Below, one piece after another: positions 1 through 9,107 of a DNA stretch of 64,000 nt (position 1 is its first letter; each line of letters begins with the position of its first letter). The translations under genes were made by a program, and so were the position numbers. The notes under the pieces were generated by a model that searched no databases, was not told the origin of the DNA, and saw nothing but the letters and a program-made list of their open reading frames with translations. The stretch comes from DASXTC01 sp036505635. GTDB lineage: Bacteria > Acidobacteriota > Polarisedimenticolia > JACPZX01 > DASXTC01. The DNA is taken from positions 1-64,000 of the forward strand of contig DASXTC010000021.1 in the NCBI GenBank assembly GCA_036505635.1, written 5' to 3'.

Positions 1-76
1 CCGGGGCGGCAACCGGGCTCGGTCCGAGAGCCCCCTTCGGGAGCGTCACCTCGCCGAGCCATCGACTCGATTCTTC

Positions 77-1987
77 TCAGGACTTCTGACTCGGGTCCTG
101 GCCCCCTGTCAGGTACTTCTCGAACCACCTCACGATCGAGACGGTCGAGCGGATCCGGTTGGGGGTCTTGCGGAAGCCGTGTCCTTCGTCGGGGAACAGG
201 ACGTACTGGACCGGGATGCCGCGCTTCTTCAGGTTCTCGACGACCTGCTCGGCCTCCACCACCGGCACGTTCGTGTCGTTGGCGCCGTGAAGGACGATGG
301 TGGGCGCGACCACCTTATCGATGGCGTGGATGGGGGAGAGATCGCGCAGCATCTGCTTCTGCGTGACGGGGTCTCCGTATTCGATGGTGGAGATGGCCGC
401 CATCCACGGCTCGGTGTGCGCGAAGAACGTCTCGAAGTTGACCACACCGAAGAGGTCGGCCCCCGCGGCGAAGATCTCGGGGTAGCGAGTGAGTCCGGCC
501 ATGACCATGTATCCGCCGTACGAGCCGCCCATGATCCCGATGCGCCGGGGATTGGCGACGCCGGCCCTCACGGCGTAGTCGGCGCACGACTTGATGTCCC
601 GGACGCCGTCTGCCCGGAGCGACCCGTTGTCGAGGTTCACGAACTTCTTGCCGAACCCGGACGAGCCGCGCACGTTGGGGGCCAGCACCGCGATGCCGCG
701 CGATACCAGCGCCTGGTAGGTGCTGTTGAAAGACGGGCGTTCCTGACCCTCCGGCCCGCCATGGAAGCTCAGCACGAGTGGGCCCGGCGCGCCCGCGCCG
801 CGCGGGCGGTAGAGCCAGCCGGTCAACTCGAGGCCGTCATGCGCCGGGAACCTCACCAGCTCGGGGCGCGCCAGCGCGTCCAGGTCGACCCCCGCGTGCG
901 GGCTCTCGGTCACGCGTGTGAATCGCCCCGAGGCGCGATGCAGGATCCAGATGTCGGGAGGGGCCGCCGCTCCCGAGGCGGTCATGGCGATCAGGCCGGC
1001 GTCCTTCGAGAAGGTGACCCCGCCGACGATCTCGCCGGGAAGATTGGGCACCGGCGTCAGCTTTGACGTCGCCAGATCGAGCAGCGCCATCTCCGAGCGT
1101 CCGGCGATGTTCCAGACCAGGGCGGCAATCTTTCCATCCTCGCTCACCGCGTACGCCGAGAGCTCCGCGCCGTCCCGCGAGGCGACCACCTCGATCGGCA
1201 CGGGCGTCCCGTTCGCCCCCAGACGGACCCGCGCGAACGCCTGAAGGTCCCGGTCCTTGTCCGAGCCGAGATAGACGGTGGCGCCGTCCGGGGAGAAGGT
1301 GCCGCCATCGAAGGAGCCGGGCCCTTCGTGCGGCGTCAGCAGCGTCTCTCCGCCCCCCGCGGCGAGATCGACCAGATAGAGGTCGCTGTCGCCGCGGCTC
1401 TTCACGCGGAAGACCACGCCGCGCCGTCCGTCGCGGCTCAGGTCGGTCAGCCCGCCGACTCCTCCGTTCTTCACCGCAAGCGTGGTGCTCCCCGAGGCGA
1501 CGTCGAAGAGATAGGCGTCGATCGAGGAGGCGTTCTCCCGATTCGAACCGAGCGCGAGGAGCCGTCCATCGCGGCTCCAGCCGTCGAGCCGGTTGTTCTC
1601 CTTGCCGCCGGCGGTGATCCGTTTCAGGCCCGTCCCGTCGGGGCGCGCCAGGTAGACCTGAGCGTTCATCCCGCCGCCCGGCGCCACCGACAGCGCCAGC
1701 CACTGCCCGTCGGGAGACCACTCGACGGTGCCGACGGGATCGTCAAACGCGGTCACCTGCGTCGGCCAACCCCCCTCCGAGGAGACCGTCCAGACCTGCG
1801 GCACTCCGCTGATGTTCGAGACGAAGGCGAGGCGACCGCCGTCGGGCGAGAAGCTCGGTGAGGACGAGTAGCCGATCTTCGCCATCAGCGCCACGGAGGC
1901 TTCCATGTCGTCTGCCCGAGTCGAAACCATCGCGCTGGACGACGCAAGGACAACCAGGACGCCCGTGACCACCCTTCTCCGGGCCAT
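77..1987 (-). CDS. S9 family prolyl oligopeptidase with WD40-like (PD40) propeller
   Basis: A 636-residue exported serine peptidase. The N-terminus (MARRRVVTGVLVVLASSS) is a Sec-type signal peptide. Residues about 35-360 contain PD40/TolB-like propeller motifs such as FSPDGGRLAFVS and WSPDGQWLA; the C-terminal third is an alpha/beta hydrolase peptidase domain. The triad can be placed: Ser489 in GGSYGG, Asp571 in HGANDTNVP and His603 in DEGHGF. The family cleaves short peptides, often dipeptidyl or acylaminoacyl substrates; the exact specificity is not readable. It lies 13 bp downstream of the Tricorn gene on the same strand, and a strong GAGGAGGG ribosome site before the ATG supports this start. 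Both products probably act in the same peptide-degradation route. Confidence 0.93.
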   Translation of the reverse strand: MARRRVVTGVLVVLASSSAMVSTRADDMEASVALMAKIGYSSSPSFSPDGGRLAFVSNISGVPQVWTVSSEGGWPTQVTAFDDPVGTVEWSPDGQWLALSVAPGGGMNAQVYLARPDGTGLKRITAGGKENNRLDGWSRDGRLLALGSNRENASSIDAYLFDVASGSTTLAVKNGGVGGLTDLSRDGRRGVVFRVKSRGDSDLYLVDLAAGGGETLLTPHEGPGSFDGGTFSPDGATVYLGSDKDRDLQAFARVRLGANGTPVPIEVVASRDGAELSAYAVSEDGKIAALVWNIAGRSEMALLDLATSKLTPVPNLPGEIVGGVTFSKDAGLIAMTASGAAAPPDIWILHRASGRFTRVTESPHAGVDLDALARPELVRFPAHDGLELTGWLYRPRGAGAPGPLVLSFHGGPEGQERPSFNSTYQALVSRGIAVLAPNVRGSSGFGKKFVNLDNGSLRADGVRDIKSCADYAVRAGVANPRRIGIMGGSYGGYMVMAGLTRYPEIFAAGADLFGVVNFETFFAHTEPWMAAISTIEYGDPVTQKQMLRDLSPIHAIDKVVAPTIVLHGANDTNVPVVEAEQVVENLKKRGIPVQYVLFPDEGHGFRKTPNRIRSTVSIVRWFEKYLTGGQDPSQKS

Positions 1988-2000
1988 CGATCCCTCCTCC

Positions 2001-5000
2001 TCAGTTCTTCACGGGCGGCGCCGGCCGCGGCGGGAGCCTGCGCGGGTTCTTGCGAATCTCCTCCATGACGACCTCGATTCCCTTTTCGAGCTGCGGGTCG
2101 CGTCCCTTCACCACCAGGTCGTCGCGGTTGTCCACCTCGATGTCCGGGTCGACCCCGTGCCCCTCGATCACCCACTGCGAGTCGAGGCCATAGGTGCCGA
2201 ACTCGGGCTGGGTGATGTACCCGCCGTCGAGCAGGGGCTTGCCGCCGCGGATACCCACGACGCCGCCCCAGGTGCGCGTGCCAATCAGCGGACCCAGCCC
2301 GTATTTCCTGAAGTAGTAGGGAAAGATGTCGCCGTCGCTCGCGCTGTAATGGTTGATGAGGCAGACCATCGGGCCGTAGAAGACCTGCGCCGGGTAGGTC
2401 GAGACGCCCGCGTTGCGCGAGTTGCCCATCCCCGACAGCACGCGCCGCAGCCGCTCGAGGATCATTTCCGACACGAACCCGCCGCCGTTGTTGCGCACGT
2501 CCACGATGAGCCCTTCCTTCCGGATCTGCGGATAGAACTGCCGGACGAACTCGTTGAGCCCCTGGCCCCCCATGTCGGGGATGTGCAGGTAGGCGACGCG
2601 CCCGCCGGTGGCCGTCTCCACCTTCCTGCGGTTCGCCTCGATCCGGTCGTAGTAGCGCAGGTCCTCCTCGTCGGAGATCGGCTTTACCGTGACCTCGCGC
2701 GCGCCGTCCTCGGTCCGGTCCGAGGGCTTGTCATTGACGAGGAGCGTCACCGTGCGGTCCGTCTTGTTTTCCATCAGCTCATCAGGGGTCAAAGGGGGCA
2801 GGAGGTCGACCCCGTCGACCTTCAGCAGGAACGACCCGGCCTTCACGACCGTGCCGGGCTCGGTCAGGGGCGAACGACGCTTCTCCACCCAGTTTTCCCC
2901 CTCCAGCACCCGCGCGATCCGGTACCGGCCCGACGCGCGGTCCACCTCGTAGTCGGCGCCGAGCATCGCGAGCGGGACCGACTTCGCGCGGGGCGTCTCG
3001 CCGCCGCCGACGTAGGCGTGCCCCGCGTTGAGCTCCCCGATCATGTCGCCCAGGATGTAGGTCAGGTCGGACCTGTGGGCGACGTAGGGAACGAGCTCGC
3101 CATACCTTTGCTTCATCAGCGTCCAGTCCACGCCGTGCATGTTGGGCACGTAGAAGAAGTCGCGCTCCAGACGCCAGACTTCGTCGAAGATCTGCCGCCA
3201 CTCGGCGCGGTGGTCCACCCGCGCCTGCAGGCCGTCGAGGACGAGGGCGCCATCTCCCACCTTGACCGACCCGGGGGAGGCGGGAGCCTTCGCGTCGACG
3301 ATCCCGTACTTGCGCGCGGCGCCGTAGATGACCTTGGTCGCGTCGGGCGACAGGTCGAAGTTGTCGATCCCCGAGAGGAGGGTGTGCTCCTTCCGTTTCT
3401 CCATCTCGAAGAGCCTGAGGTCGGAGTGGGACGGGCCCGGTCCGCCGGTCAGGCCCGACTCGGGCCTCGACATGTACAGGACCGCGGTGGGGGTCGCCTT
3501 CAGGCTGTCGTAGTCGCCCGGCCCGATCGGGAATCCCGCGATGCGGGCCTCGATGCCGGTCAGGTCGATCTTGACGGGCTGGGGCGTCCCCTTCGCCTCG
3601 TCCTTCTTCGCCGCGTCCTTCCCGGCCGCTTCGGAGGGCTTCTCCTCCTTCTTCTCCTCCGAAACCTTGACCTCGTCGGACTCGGGGGCGAAGGGGGAGG
3701 GGGCGTCCGCCTTCAGCGTGAGCGCGTAGATCCGCGTCGGTCGCTCATAGACGTAGGAGAGGTCGGCGAACCCTAGCGTGGCGTTGAGGTCCCGGTTGGA
3801 GAGGAAGTAGAGATAGCGTCCCTTCGGATCGAAGGAGGGCGAGTGGCTGTCGGTCATCTCCGAGGTCACGCGCGTGACGGCGGCGGAGTCGAGCGAGTAG
3901 AGGAAGATCTGGTGGTAGGCCTGCGGGTCCAGCTTCGAGTAGGCGAGCCACCGGCTGTCGGGCGACCAGACGTAGTCGGTGATCTCCCATTCCTTCGCCC
4001 TGTCGGCCAGCGTGACCTTTTCGGTTCCGATGTCGAGGACGAAGAGCCTGAGGTCCTTGTCGGCGAAGGCCAGCTTCTTGCTGTCGGGCGACCAGACGGG
4101 GGCGAACCGGTACCCGTCTCCATCGCTGGTGAGGCGCCGGGGGGCGCCCCTGCCATCCTGGGGAGCCAGCCAGACTTCGTACTCTCCGGTGGCGTCCGAC
4201 AGGTACGCGATCCACCTGCCGTCAGGGGACCAGGAGGCGCCGAGCTCGTGCGCCCCCGAGCTGTTCGTGAGGTTGCGCCAGTTGCCCTTCTCGGCCGGAA
4301 CCGTGAAGACATCCCCGCGCGCCACGATCACGGCCCGCTTGCCCTCGGGCGCGAGGCCGTACTCGCTGATACGCTCGGCCACCTGGATGAATTCGGGACG
4401 GGTGAAGCGGCGATCGGCCGGCACCCGGACGCTGATCTTCGCGGACTTGCCCGTGGCGAGATCGAGCAGGTGGATGTAGCCGCCGTTCTCGTAGACGATC
4501 CCGCCGGGGCCGTCGCTGGCCCACCGCACGTCGTACTCGCGATGGTCGGTCAGCTTGCGCGTCTGCCTGGTGGGCAGGTCGATGGAATAGAGATTCGCCC
4601 GCTGCTCGCGGTCCGAGGTGAAATAGACCCTCTCACCAATCCACATGGGATCGATGGACATGTTGTCGTTCTCGGTGAGCTTCTCGAGGGTGTTGGCCTT
4701 CAGATCGTACAGCCAGAGGTTCTGCGTCATCCCGCCGCGGTATCGCTTCCATGTCCTGAAGTTCTGCCAGATTCTGTTGTAGACGATCCGGGCGCCATCG
4801 GGCGAGAAGGCGGCCTGCCCTCCCTCGGGGACGACCAGCGGCTCGGGAAGGCCGCCACCCACGCCGACGGTGAAGAGACGTCCGGCGCGCGACTCCCATG
4901 CCTGATGGCGCGAGCGGAAGAGGACCTTCGCGCCGTCGCGGGTCCATCCCATCACCATGTTGTTGGGCCCCGAGCGCTCGCTCTGCGTGCCCACGTCCCG

Positions 5001-5333
5001 CCACCACGTGAGCCGCTTCGGCTCGCCCCCCTCGGACGGGATCACGTAGACGTCGCGGTTGCCGTCGTACTCGCCGGTGAAGGCGATGTAGCGTCCGTCC
5101 GGTGAGAAGCGGGGGAACCACTCGATACCGGAGTCGGTGGTGAGCTGGCGGGCGATGCCGCCGGCGCGCGGGGCGATCCACAGGTCTCCCGCGTACACGA
5201 AGGCGATGCTTTCGGCGGACAGCGCAGGGAAGCGCAGCAGGCGCGCTTCGTCTTTCGAGAGATCCGGCTGTGGGGCGGCGCCGGACGAGCTGAAGCAGAC
5301 GAGGGCAAGACACAATAGGATGAGTCGGCGCAT
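2001..5333 (-). CDS. tri: Tricorn-type protease (S41 family, double propeller)
   Basis: At 1110 residues the protein is close to the usual Tricorn length (about 1070). It starts with a signal peptide (MRRLILLCLALVCFSSS), so it is probably periplasmic. Two propellers occupy roughly residues 30-680, with repeated FSPDGRYIAFTG, WSPDSKKLAFAD and WSPDSRWLAYS motifs; an acidic and lysine-rich linker (EKKEEKPSEAAG) sits around 555-590. A Tricorn C1 domain, a PDZ-like segment and the S41 core follow. The nucleophile is Ser999 in SASDGDIFPYY, and a conserved His lies in GELNAGHAY. Tricorn trims peptides released by larger proteases. CAGGAGT precedes the ATG, and the S9 peptidase gene follows directly. 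Confidence 0.94.
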   Translation of the reverse strand: MRRLILLCLALVCFSSSGAAPQPDLSKDEARLLRFPALSAESIAFVYAGDLWIAPRAGGIARQLTTDSGIEWFPRFSPDGRYIAFTGEYDGNRDVYVIPSEGGEPKRLTWWRDVGTQSERSGPNNMVMGWTRDGAKVLFRSRHQAWESRAGRLFTVGVGGGLPEPLVVPEGGQAAFSPDGARIVYNRIWQNFRTWKRYRGGMTQNLWLYDLKANTLEKLTENDNMSIDPMWIGERVYFTSDREQRANLYSIDLPTRQTRKLTDHREYDVRWASDGPGGIVYENGGYIHLLDLATGKSAKISVRVPADRRFTRPEFIQVAERISEYGLAPEGKRAVIVARGDVFTVPAEKGNWRNLTNSSGAHELGASWSPDGRWIAYLSDATGEYEVWLAPQDGRGAPRRLTSDGDGYRFAPVWSPDSKKLAFADKDLRLFVLDIGTEKVTLADRAKEWEITDYVWSPDSRWLAYSKLDPQAYHQIFLYSLDSAAVTRVTSEMTDSHSPSFDPKGRYLYFLSNRDLNATLGFADLSYVYERPTRIYALTLKADAPSPFAPESDEVKVSEEKKEEKPSEAAGKDAAKKDEAKGTPQPVKIDLTGIEARIAGFPIGPGDYDSLKATPTAVLYMSRPESGLTGGPGPSHSDLRLFEMEKRKEHTLLSGIDNFDLSPDATKVIYGAARKYGIVDAKAPASPGSVKVGDGALVLDGLQARVDHRAEWRQIFDEVWRLERDFFYVPNMHGVDWTLMKQRYGELVPYVAHRSDLTYILGDMIGELNAGHAYVGGGETPRAKSVPLAMLGADYEVDRASGRYRIARVLEGENWVEKRRSPLTEPGTVVKAGSFLLKVDGVDLLPPLTPDELMENKTDRTVTLLVNDKPSDRTEDGAREVTVKPISDEEDLRYYDRIEANRRKVETATGGRVAYLHIPDMGGQGLNEFVRQFYPQIRKEGLIVDVRNNGGGFVSEMILERLRRVLSGMGNSRNAGVSTYPAQVFYGPMVCLINHYSASDGDIFPYYFRKYGLGPLIGTRTWGGVVGIRGGKPLLDGGYITQPEFGTYGLDSQWVIEGHGVDPDIEVDNRDDLVVKGRDPQLEKGIEVVMEEIRKNPRRLPPRPAPPVKN

Positions 5334-5391
5334 CCGTGCGACTCCTGTATAAAGGTATGAATCTGGCCGGTGAGCCGCGAGGGTATCATAG

Positions 5392-5616
5392 GGGGGCCGC
5401 GGGCCGACAGCGGCGGCGGGAGGAGGCGACGGAAACCTTGCGCAAGCCCGGGCGCGCTACACTGTGCGCTTCGGCGAGCCGGGCCGGGTCGAGGAGCGGG
5501 CCGGCGTGGATGGCTTCACCTGGACGAAGCGCGAAGGGCGGTGGAGGATCGTATCGTTGGCGTTCGCGGGGGACAGGTACCTGCCCCGCGTCATCGACAA
5601 GGAGGTTCGAGCGTGA
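5392..5616 (+). pseudogene. Remnant coding frame, C-terminal end of a SnoaL/DUF4440-like protein
   Basis: An open frame without a convincing start runs to the TGA at 5614-5616. Its last 50 or so residues (from about 5458) read like real protein, for example GFTWTKREGRWRIVSLAF, which resembles the final strand of SnoaL/DUF4440 domains; the upstream part is low-complexity. The TGA overlaps the GTG start of the next gene, an arrangement normally seen between translationally coupled genes. I infer a gene that has lost its 5' part. A very short protein from the GTG at 5464 cannot be excluded. Confidence 0.4.
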
Positions 5617-6035
5617 GACGTATCGTGATGGTGGCGGCGCTGTTGGCTCTGGCTGCGGCTCCGGCGGTGATGGCGGCGGCACAGACGCAGGTCATGGGCG
5701 GGCCTCTGGACGGAACGAAATGGAACGTGAAGGTGACCCCTGACGAAGCGGCGATGAAGAAGGGGGAAAAGGTCTTCGACGACGTCCTGGTCTTCGACGG
5801 GGGCTACGTCTCGATGAGCGAGTGCCTGAAGTATGGGTTCAAAGCCTCGAAGTACACGGCCGACAAGTCTGGGGACGGCTGGTCGTTCCAGACCGAGCAG
5901 ATGAGCAAGAAACAAGGCAAGTCGATATGGACCGCGGACGTCATGGGGGACGCGGTCAAGGGGAAGATGGTCTGGACCAAGGCGGACGGCACGGTCCTCG
6001 GCTACATGTTCGAAGGCAGGAAAGCGGTGAAGTAG
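5613..6035 (+). CDS. Small exported protein of unknown function
   Basis: A 140-residue product with a clear signal peptide (VRRIVMVAALLALAAAPAVMA) and a mature part of alternating short strands rich in Lys, Gly, Ser and Trp. Motifs such as GTKWNVKVTP and DGWSFQTEQ suggest a small beta-barrel or lipocalin-like fold, but I do not recognise the family. The GTG at 5613 is chosen because AAGGAGG lies 7 bases upstream, better placed than for the later ATG at 5628. It overlaps the stop of the remnant frame and converges on aceA with a 16-base gap. Confidence 0.72.
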   Translation: MRRIVMVAALLALAAAPAVMAAAQTQVMGGPLDGTKWNVKVTPDEAAMKKGEKVFDDVLVFDGGYVSMSECLKYGFKASKYTADKSGDGWSFQTEQMSKKQGKSIWTADVMGDAVKGKMVWTKADGTVLGYMFEGRKAVK

Positions 6036-6051
6036 CCCTCGCCGCGCCCCC

Positions 6052-7341
6052 TCAGCCTTTCTTCTCGAACTGCTCCGCCTCGGTGGAGCCTTCCATGCTG
6101 AGGATCGAGGAGAGCCCGCCGGTGGCCACCTGCGTGACCTCGTCGAAGTACCCCGTGCCGACGAACTCCTGGTGCCGGGTTGCCTCGTAGCCGTCCTTCT
6201 CGGCCTCGAACTCCGCCTGCTGGAGCTTCGTGTACGCGGTCATCCCCTTGTCCCGGTACTCGCGCGCGAGCTGAAACATGCTGAAGTTGAGCGCGTGGAA
6301 GGCAGACAGGGTGATGAACTGGAACTTGAAGCCCATCCTGCCGAGCTCGGACTGAAACTTCGCGATGGTGGCGTCATCGAGGTGCTTCTTCCAGTTGAAC
6401 GACGGCGAGCAGTTGTAGGCGAGCAGCTTGCCGGGGAAGGTCGTGTGGATCGCCTCCGAGAACTCCTTCGCCTCGGCCAGGTCCGGCTTTCCGGTCTCGA
6501 ACCAGAGCAGGTCCGCGTAAGGCGCGTAGGCGAGCGCGCGCGAGATCGCGGCCGGCACGCCGCCGCGCACACCGTAGAACCCTTCGTGCGTCCTCTCTTT
6601 CGTGAGGAACTGGTGGTCGTACGGGTCGATGTCGCTCGTCATGAGAGTGGCGCTGTTGGCGTCGGTGCGTGCGATGAGCAGCGTGTCCACGCCGCAGACG
6701 TCCGAGGCCAGCCTCGCCGCCACCAGCTTCGTGATGAACTCCCTGGTGGGCACGAGCACCTTGCCCCCGAGATGGCCGCACTTCTTCACCGAGGCGAGCT
6801 GGTCCTCGAAGTGGACCCCGGCGGCGCCCTCCTCGATCATGTCCTTCATGATCTCGAAGGCGTGGAGCGGGCCGCCGAAGCCAGCCTCGGCGTCGGCCAC
6901 GATGGGCGCCAACCAGTAGGCGCCGTTGCCTCCCTTCATGTGGTGAATCTGGTCCGCGCGCAGCAGCGCGTTGTTGATGCGCCGGATCAGGTAGGGCACG
7001 CTGTCGGAGGGATAGAGGCTCTGGTCCGGATACATGTGCATCGAGTTGTTCATGTCGGCGGCGACCTGCCAACCGCTGGCGTAGATCGCCTTGAGCCCGG
7101 CCCGCACGTGCTGTATGGCCTGATTGCCGGTCACCGCGCTCAGGACGTGAACGTAGTCGTCCTCGTTGAGCAGCTTCCAGAGTCGCGTGGCCCCGAGCTT
7201 GGCCACCGAGTACTCGATCTCGAAGGAGCCCCGCAGCCGCCAGACGTCCTCGGCGGTGTAGGGTCGCACGATCCCGCTCCACCTCGGCGAGATCTTCCAG
7301 TCCTGGGTCAGCCTTTTGGTGAAATCGCTCTTGTCGATCAT
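6052..7341 (-). CDS. aceA: Isocitrate lyase
   Basis: Cleaves isocitrate to glyoxylate and succinate in the cytoplasmic glyoxylate shunt, allowing growth on acetate or fatty acids. The 429-residue length matches the E. coli-type enzyme (434). The catalytic KKCGHLGG loop carries Cys188, close to E. coli Cys195; the PEP-mutase-like barrel shows ADAEAGFGG and LIARTDANS metal-binding segments and the C-terminal NCSPSFNW motif. The ATG at 7341 is preceded by GAAGGGAG; the frame stays open further upstream, but that extension has no family similarity. It lies 29 bases downstream of aceB on the same strand, so the two are probably co-transcribed. Confidence 0.96.
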   Translation of the reverse strand: MIDKSDFTKRLTQDWKISPRWSGIVRPYTAEDVWRLRGSFEIEYSVAKLGATRLWKLLNEDDYVHVLSAVTGNQAIQHVRAGLKAIYASGWQVAADMNNSMHMYPDQSLYPSDSVPYLIRRINNALLRADQIHHMKGGNGAYWLAPIVADAEAGFGGPLHAFEIMKDMIEEGAAGVHFEDQLASVKKCGHLGGKVLVPTREFITKLVAARLASDVCGVDTLLIARTDANSATLMTSDIDPYDHQFLTKERTHEGFYGVRGGVPAAISRALAYAPYADLLWFETGKPDLAEAKEFSEAIHTTFPGKLLAYNCSPSFNWKKHLDDATIAKFQSELGRMGFKFQFITLSAFHALNFSMFQLAREYRDKGMTAYTKLQQAEFEAEKDGYEATRHQEFVGTGYFDEVTQVATGGLSSILSMEGSTEAEQFEKKG

Positions 7342-7370
7342 GATCGCGCTCTCCCTTCGGTGATGTCGTC

Positions 7371-8951
7371 TCAGTCGATGTGCTCGTAGGCGACCAGCGT
7401 CAGAAACTCGGGATACTCCGGCGTCGTCGTCATCTCCTCGAAGATCTTCGAGGCAAGCCTTGAGGTGTCCGTGGCCGGCATCCGGGACACCTCTTCCCTG
7501 ATGGCCCGGCGGACCAGGTCTGCGGTCACGGCCGCGCCGCCCGACATCCGCGCACCGTGTCTCATCCATTGCCAGACCTGGGAGCGCGAGATCTCTGCCG
7601 TTGCGGCGTCCTCCATGAGATTATAGATGGGCACGCAGCCGGTGCCCCGCAGCCACGCCTCCAGATACTGGATCCCGACGTCGATGTTGTGCCGCAGCCC
7701 CTGCTCGGTGATCTCTCCCTCGGGGACCTCCAGCAGGTCGGCCGCCGCCACGCGGACCTCGCCGCGCGAAACTCCGATCTGGTGCGGGCCGGTCATGTGC
7801 GCGTCGAAGATCTCCCGGGCCACCGGGACGAGCCCGGGATGAGCAACCCAGGTGCCGTCGTGCCCGGCTCTCACCTCGCGGAGCTTGTCCTCGCGGACCT
7901 TGCCCAGCGCCGCCTCGTTGGCGGCCGGGTCGTTCTTGATCGGGATCTGCGCCGCCATGCCGCCCAGCGCGTGGGCGCCGCGCCGGTGGCAGGTTTTCAC
8001 CAGGAGATCCACGTAGGACTTGAGGAAATGCCGGTCCATCGTGACGCGGCCGCGGTCGGGGAGCACGAAGTCGGCCCGGTGCCTGAATTTCTTGATGAAG
8101 CTGAAGATGTAGTCCCAGCGGCCGCAGTTGAGCCCGGCTGAGTGCTCGCGCAGCTCGAAGAGGATCTCGTCCATCTCGAAGGCCGCCAGGATCGTCTCGA
8201 TCAGCACCGTGGCGCGGACCGTTCCGCGCGGGATGTCGAGGGTCGCCTGGGCCGCCGTGAAGACGTCGTTCCAGAGACGCGCCTCGAGGTGGCTCTCCAT
8301 CTTGGGGAGGTAGAAGTAGGGGCCTGTGCCGCGGCGGATGAGCTCGCGCGCGTTGTGGAAGAAGAAGAGGCCGAAGTCGAGCAGCGAGGCCGAGACCGCT
8401 TCGCCCTCCACGCGCATGTGTTTCTCAACGAGGTGCCATCCGCGCGGGCGGACCATCAGCGTCGCCGTGCGCTCGTTGGGCTCGTAGCGCTTTCCCTCGG
8501 GGCTGACGTACTCGATCGTGCCGGCCACCGCGTCCTTCAGGTTGGCCTGTCCTTCGATGTTGTTGCGCCAGGTGGGGGAGCTGGAGTCCTCGAAGTCGGC
8601 CATGTAGACCGAGGCTCCCGAGTTGAGCGCGTTGATGATCATCTTGCGATCGACCGGACCGGTGATCTCCACGCGGCGGTCCAGCAGATCCCCGGGGATC
8701 GGCGCGACCTTCCATTCGGCCTCGCGGACTCCACGGGTCTCGGGCAGAAAGTCGGGAAGCTCCCCTTCGAAGATCCGTTGCTGCCGGATGCCTCGACGGC
8801 GCAGGAGCTCGCGGCGTCTCGGCTCGAAGCTCCGGCTCAGGGCGGCGACGAAGCGCAGCGCCTCGGGCGTGAGGATGCGGTCGTCCGCGCCGGTCGCCGG
8901 GCCGGCGAGCTCGATCCCCTCGCGTTTCAATTCGGCGGCAATCTGGGCCAT
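7371..8951 (-). CDS. aceB: Malate synthase A
   Basis: Condenses glyoxylate with acetyl-CoA to give malate, the second glyoxylate-shunt step. Family segments are clear: LPDFLPETRGVREAEWKV, GPVDRKMIINALNSGA, MADFEDSSSPTW, the GTVRATVLIETILAAFEMDE core with the catalytic Glu, and ISRSQVWQWMRHG near the C-terminus. From the ATG at 8951 the product is 526 residues and aligns with the N-terminus of E. coli AceB (533). No good ribosome site precedes it; a GTG at 9062 would add 37 residues lacking family similarity. It sits between a hybrid histidine kinase gene and aceA, all on the minus strand. Confidence 0.93.
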   Translation of the reverse strand: MAQIAAELKREGIELAGPATGADDRILTPEALRFVAALSRSFEPRRRELLRRRGIRQQRIFEGELPDFLPETRGVREAEWKVAPIPGDLLDRRVEITGPVDRKMIINALNSGASVYMADFEDSSSPTWRNNIEGQANLKDAVAGTIEYVSPEGKRYEPNERTATLMVRPRGWHLVEKHMRVEGEAVSASLLDFGLFFFHNARELIRRGTGPYFYLPKMESHLEARLWNDVFTAAQATLDIPRGTVRATVLIETILAAFEMDEILFELREHSAGLNCGRWDYIFSFIKKFRHRADFVLPDRGRVTMDRHFLKSYVDLLVKTCHRRGAHALGGMAAQIPIKNDPAANEAALGKVREDKLREVRAGHDGTWVAHPGLVPVAREIFDAHMTGPHQIGVSRGEVRVAAADLLEVPEGEITEQGLRHNIDVGIQYLEAWLRGTGCVPIYNLMEDAATAEISRSQVWQWMRHGARMSGGAAVTADLVRRAIREEVSRMPATDTSRLASKIFEEMTTTPEYPEFLTLVAYEHID

Positions 8952-9107
8952 GCAGGTGGAAAGGTACTCGCTTTGTGGGACGAGGCAACGGGCGCGATCG
9001 AAAATCCTCTTCGCAAGCGCCGGGTTACAGGGCGCGGGCGCCCGTCCTGGCGCTCGTTCCACGGGAGAACGCCGACAACCGGCAGAAACGTCGCGCCAGG
9101 AGGGCGT

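Noticed and set aside
1905..3776. Long plus-strand open frame over the Tricorn gene
   Set aside because: Antisense shadow of a clear protease gene; residue pattern is typical of GC-rich frame mirroring and no start signal is present.
7342..7569. N-terminal extension of isocitrate lyase
   Set aside because: Overlaps the end of aceB and lacks family similarity; ATG at 7341 has a ribosome site and gives the usual length.
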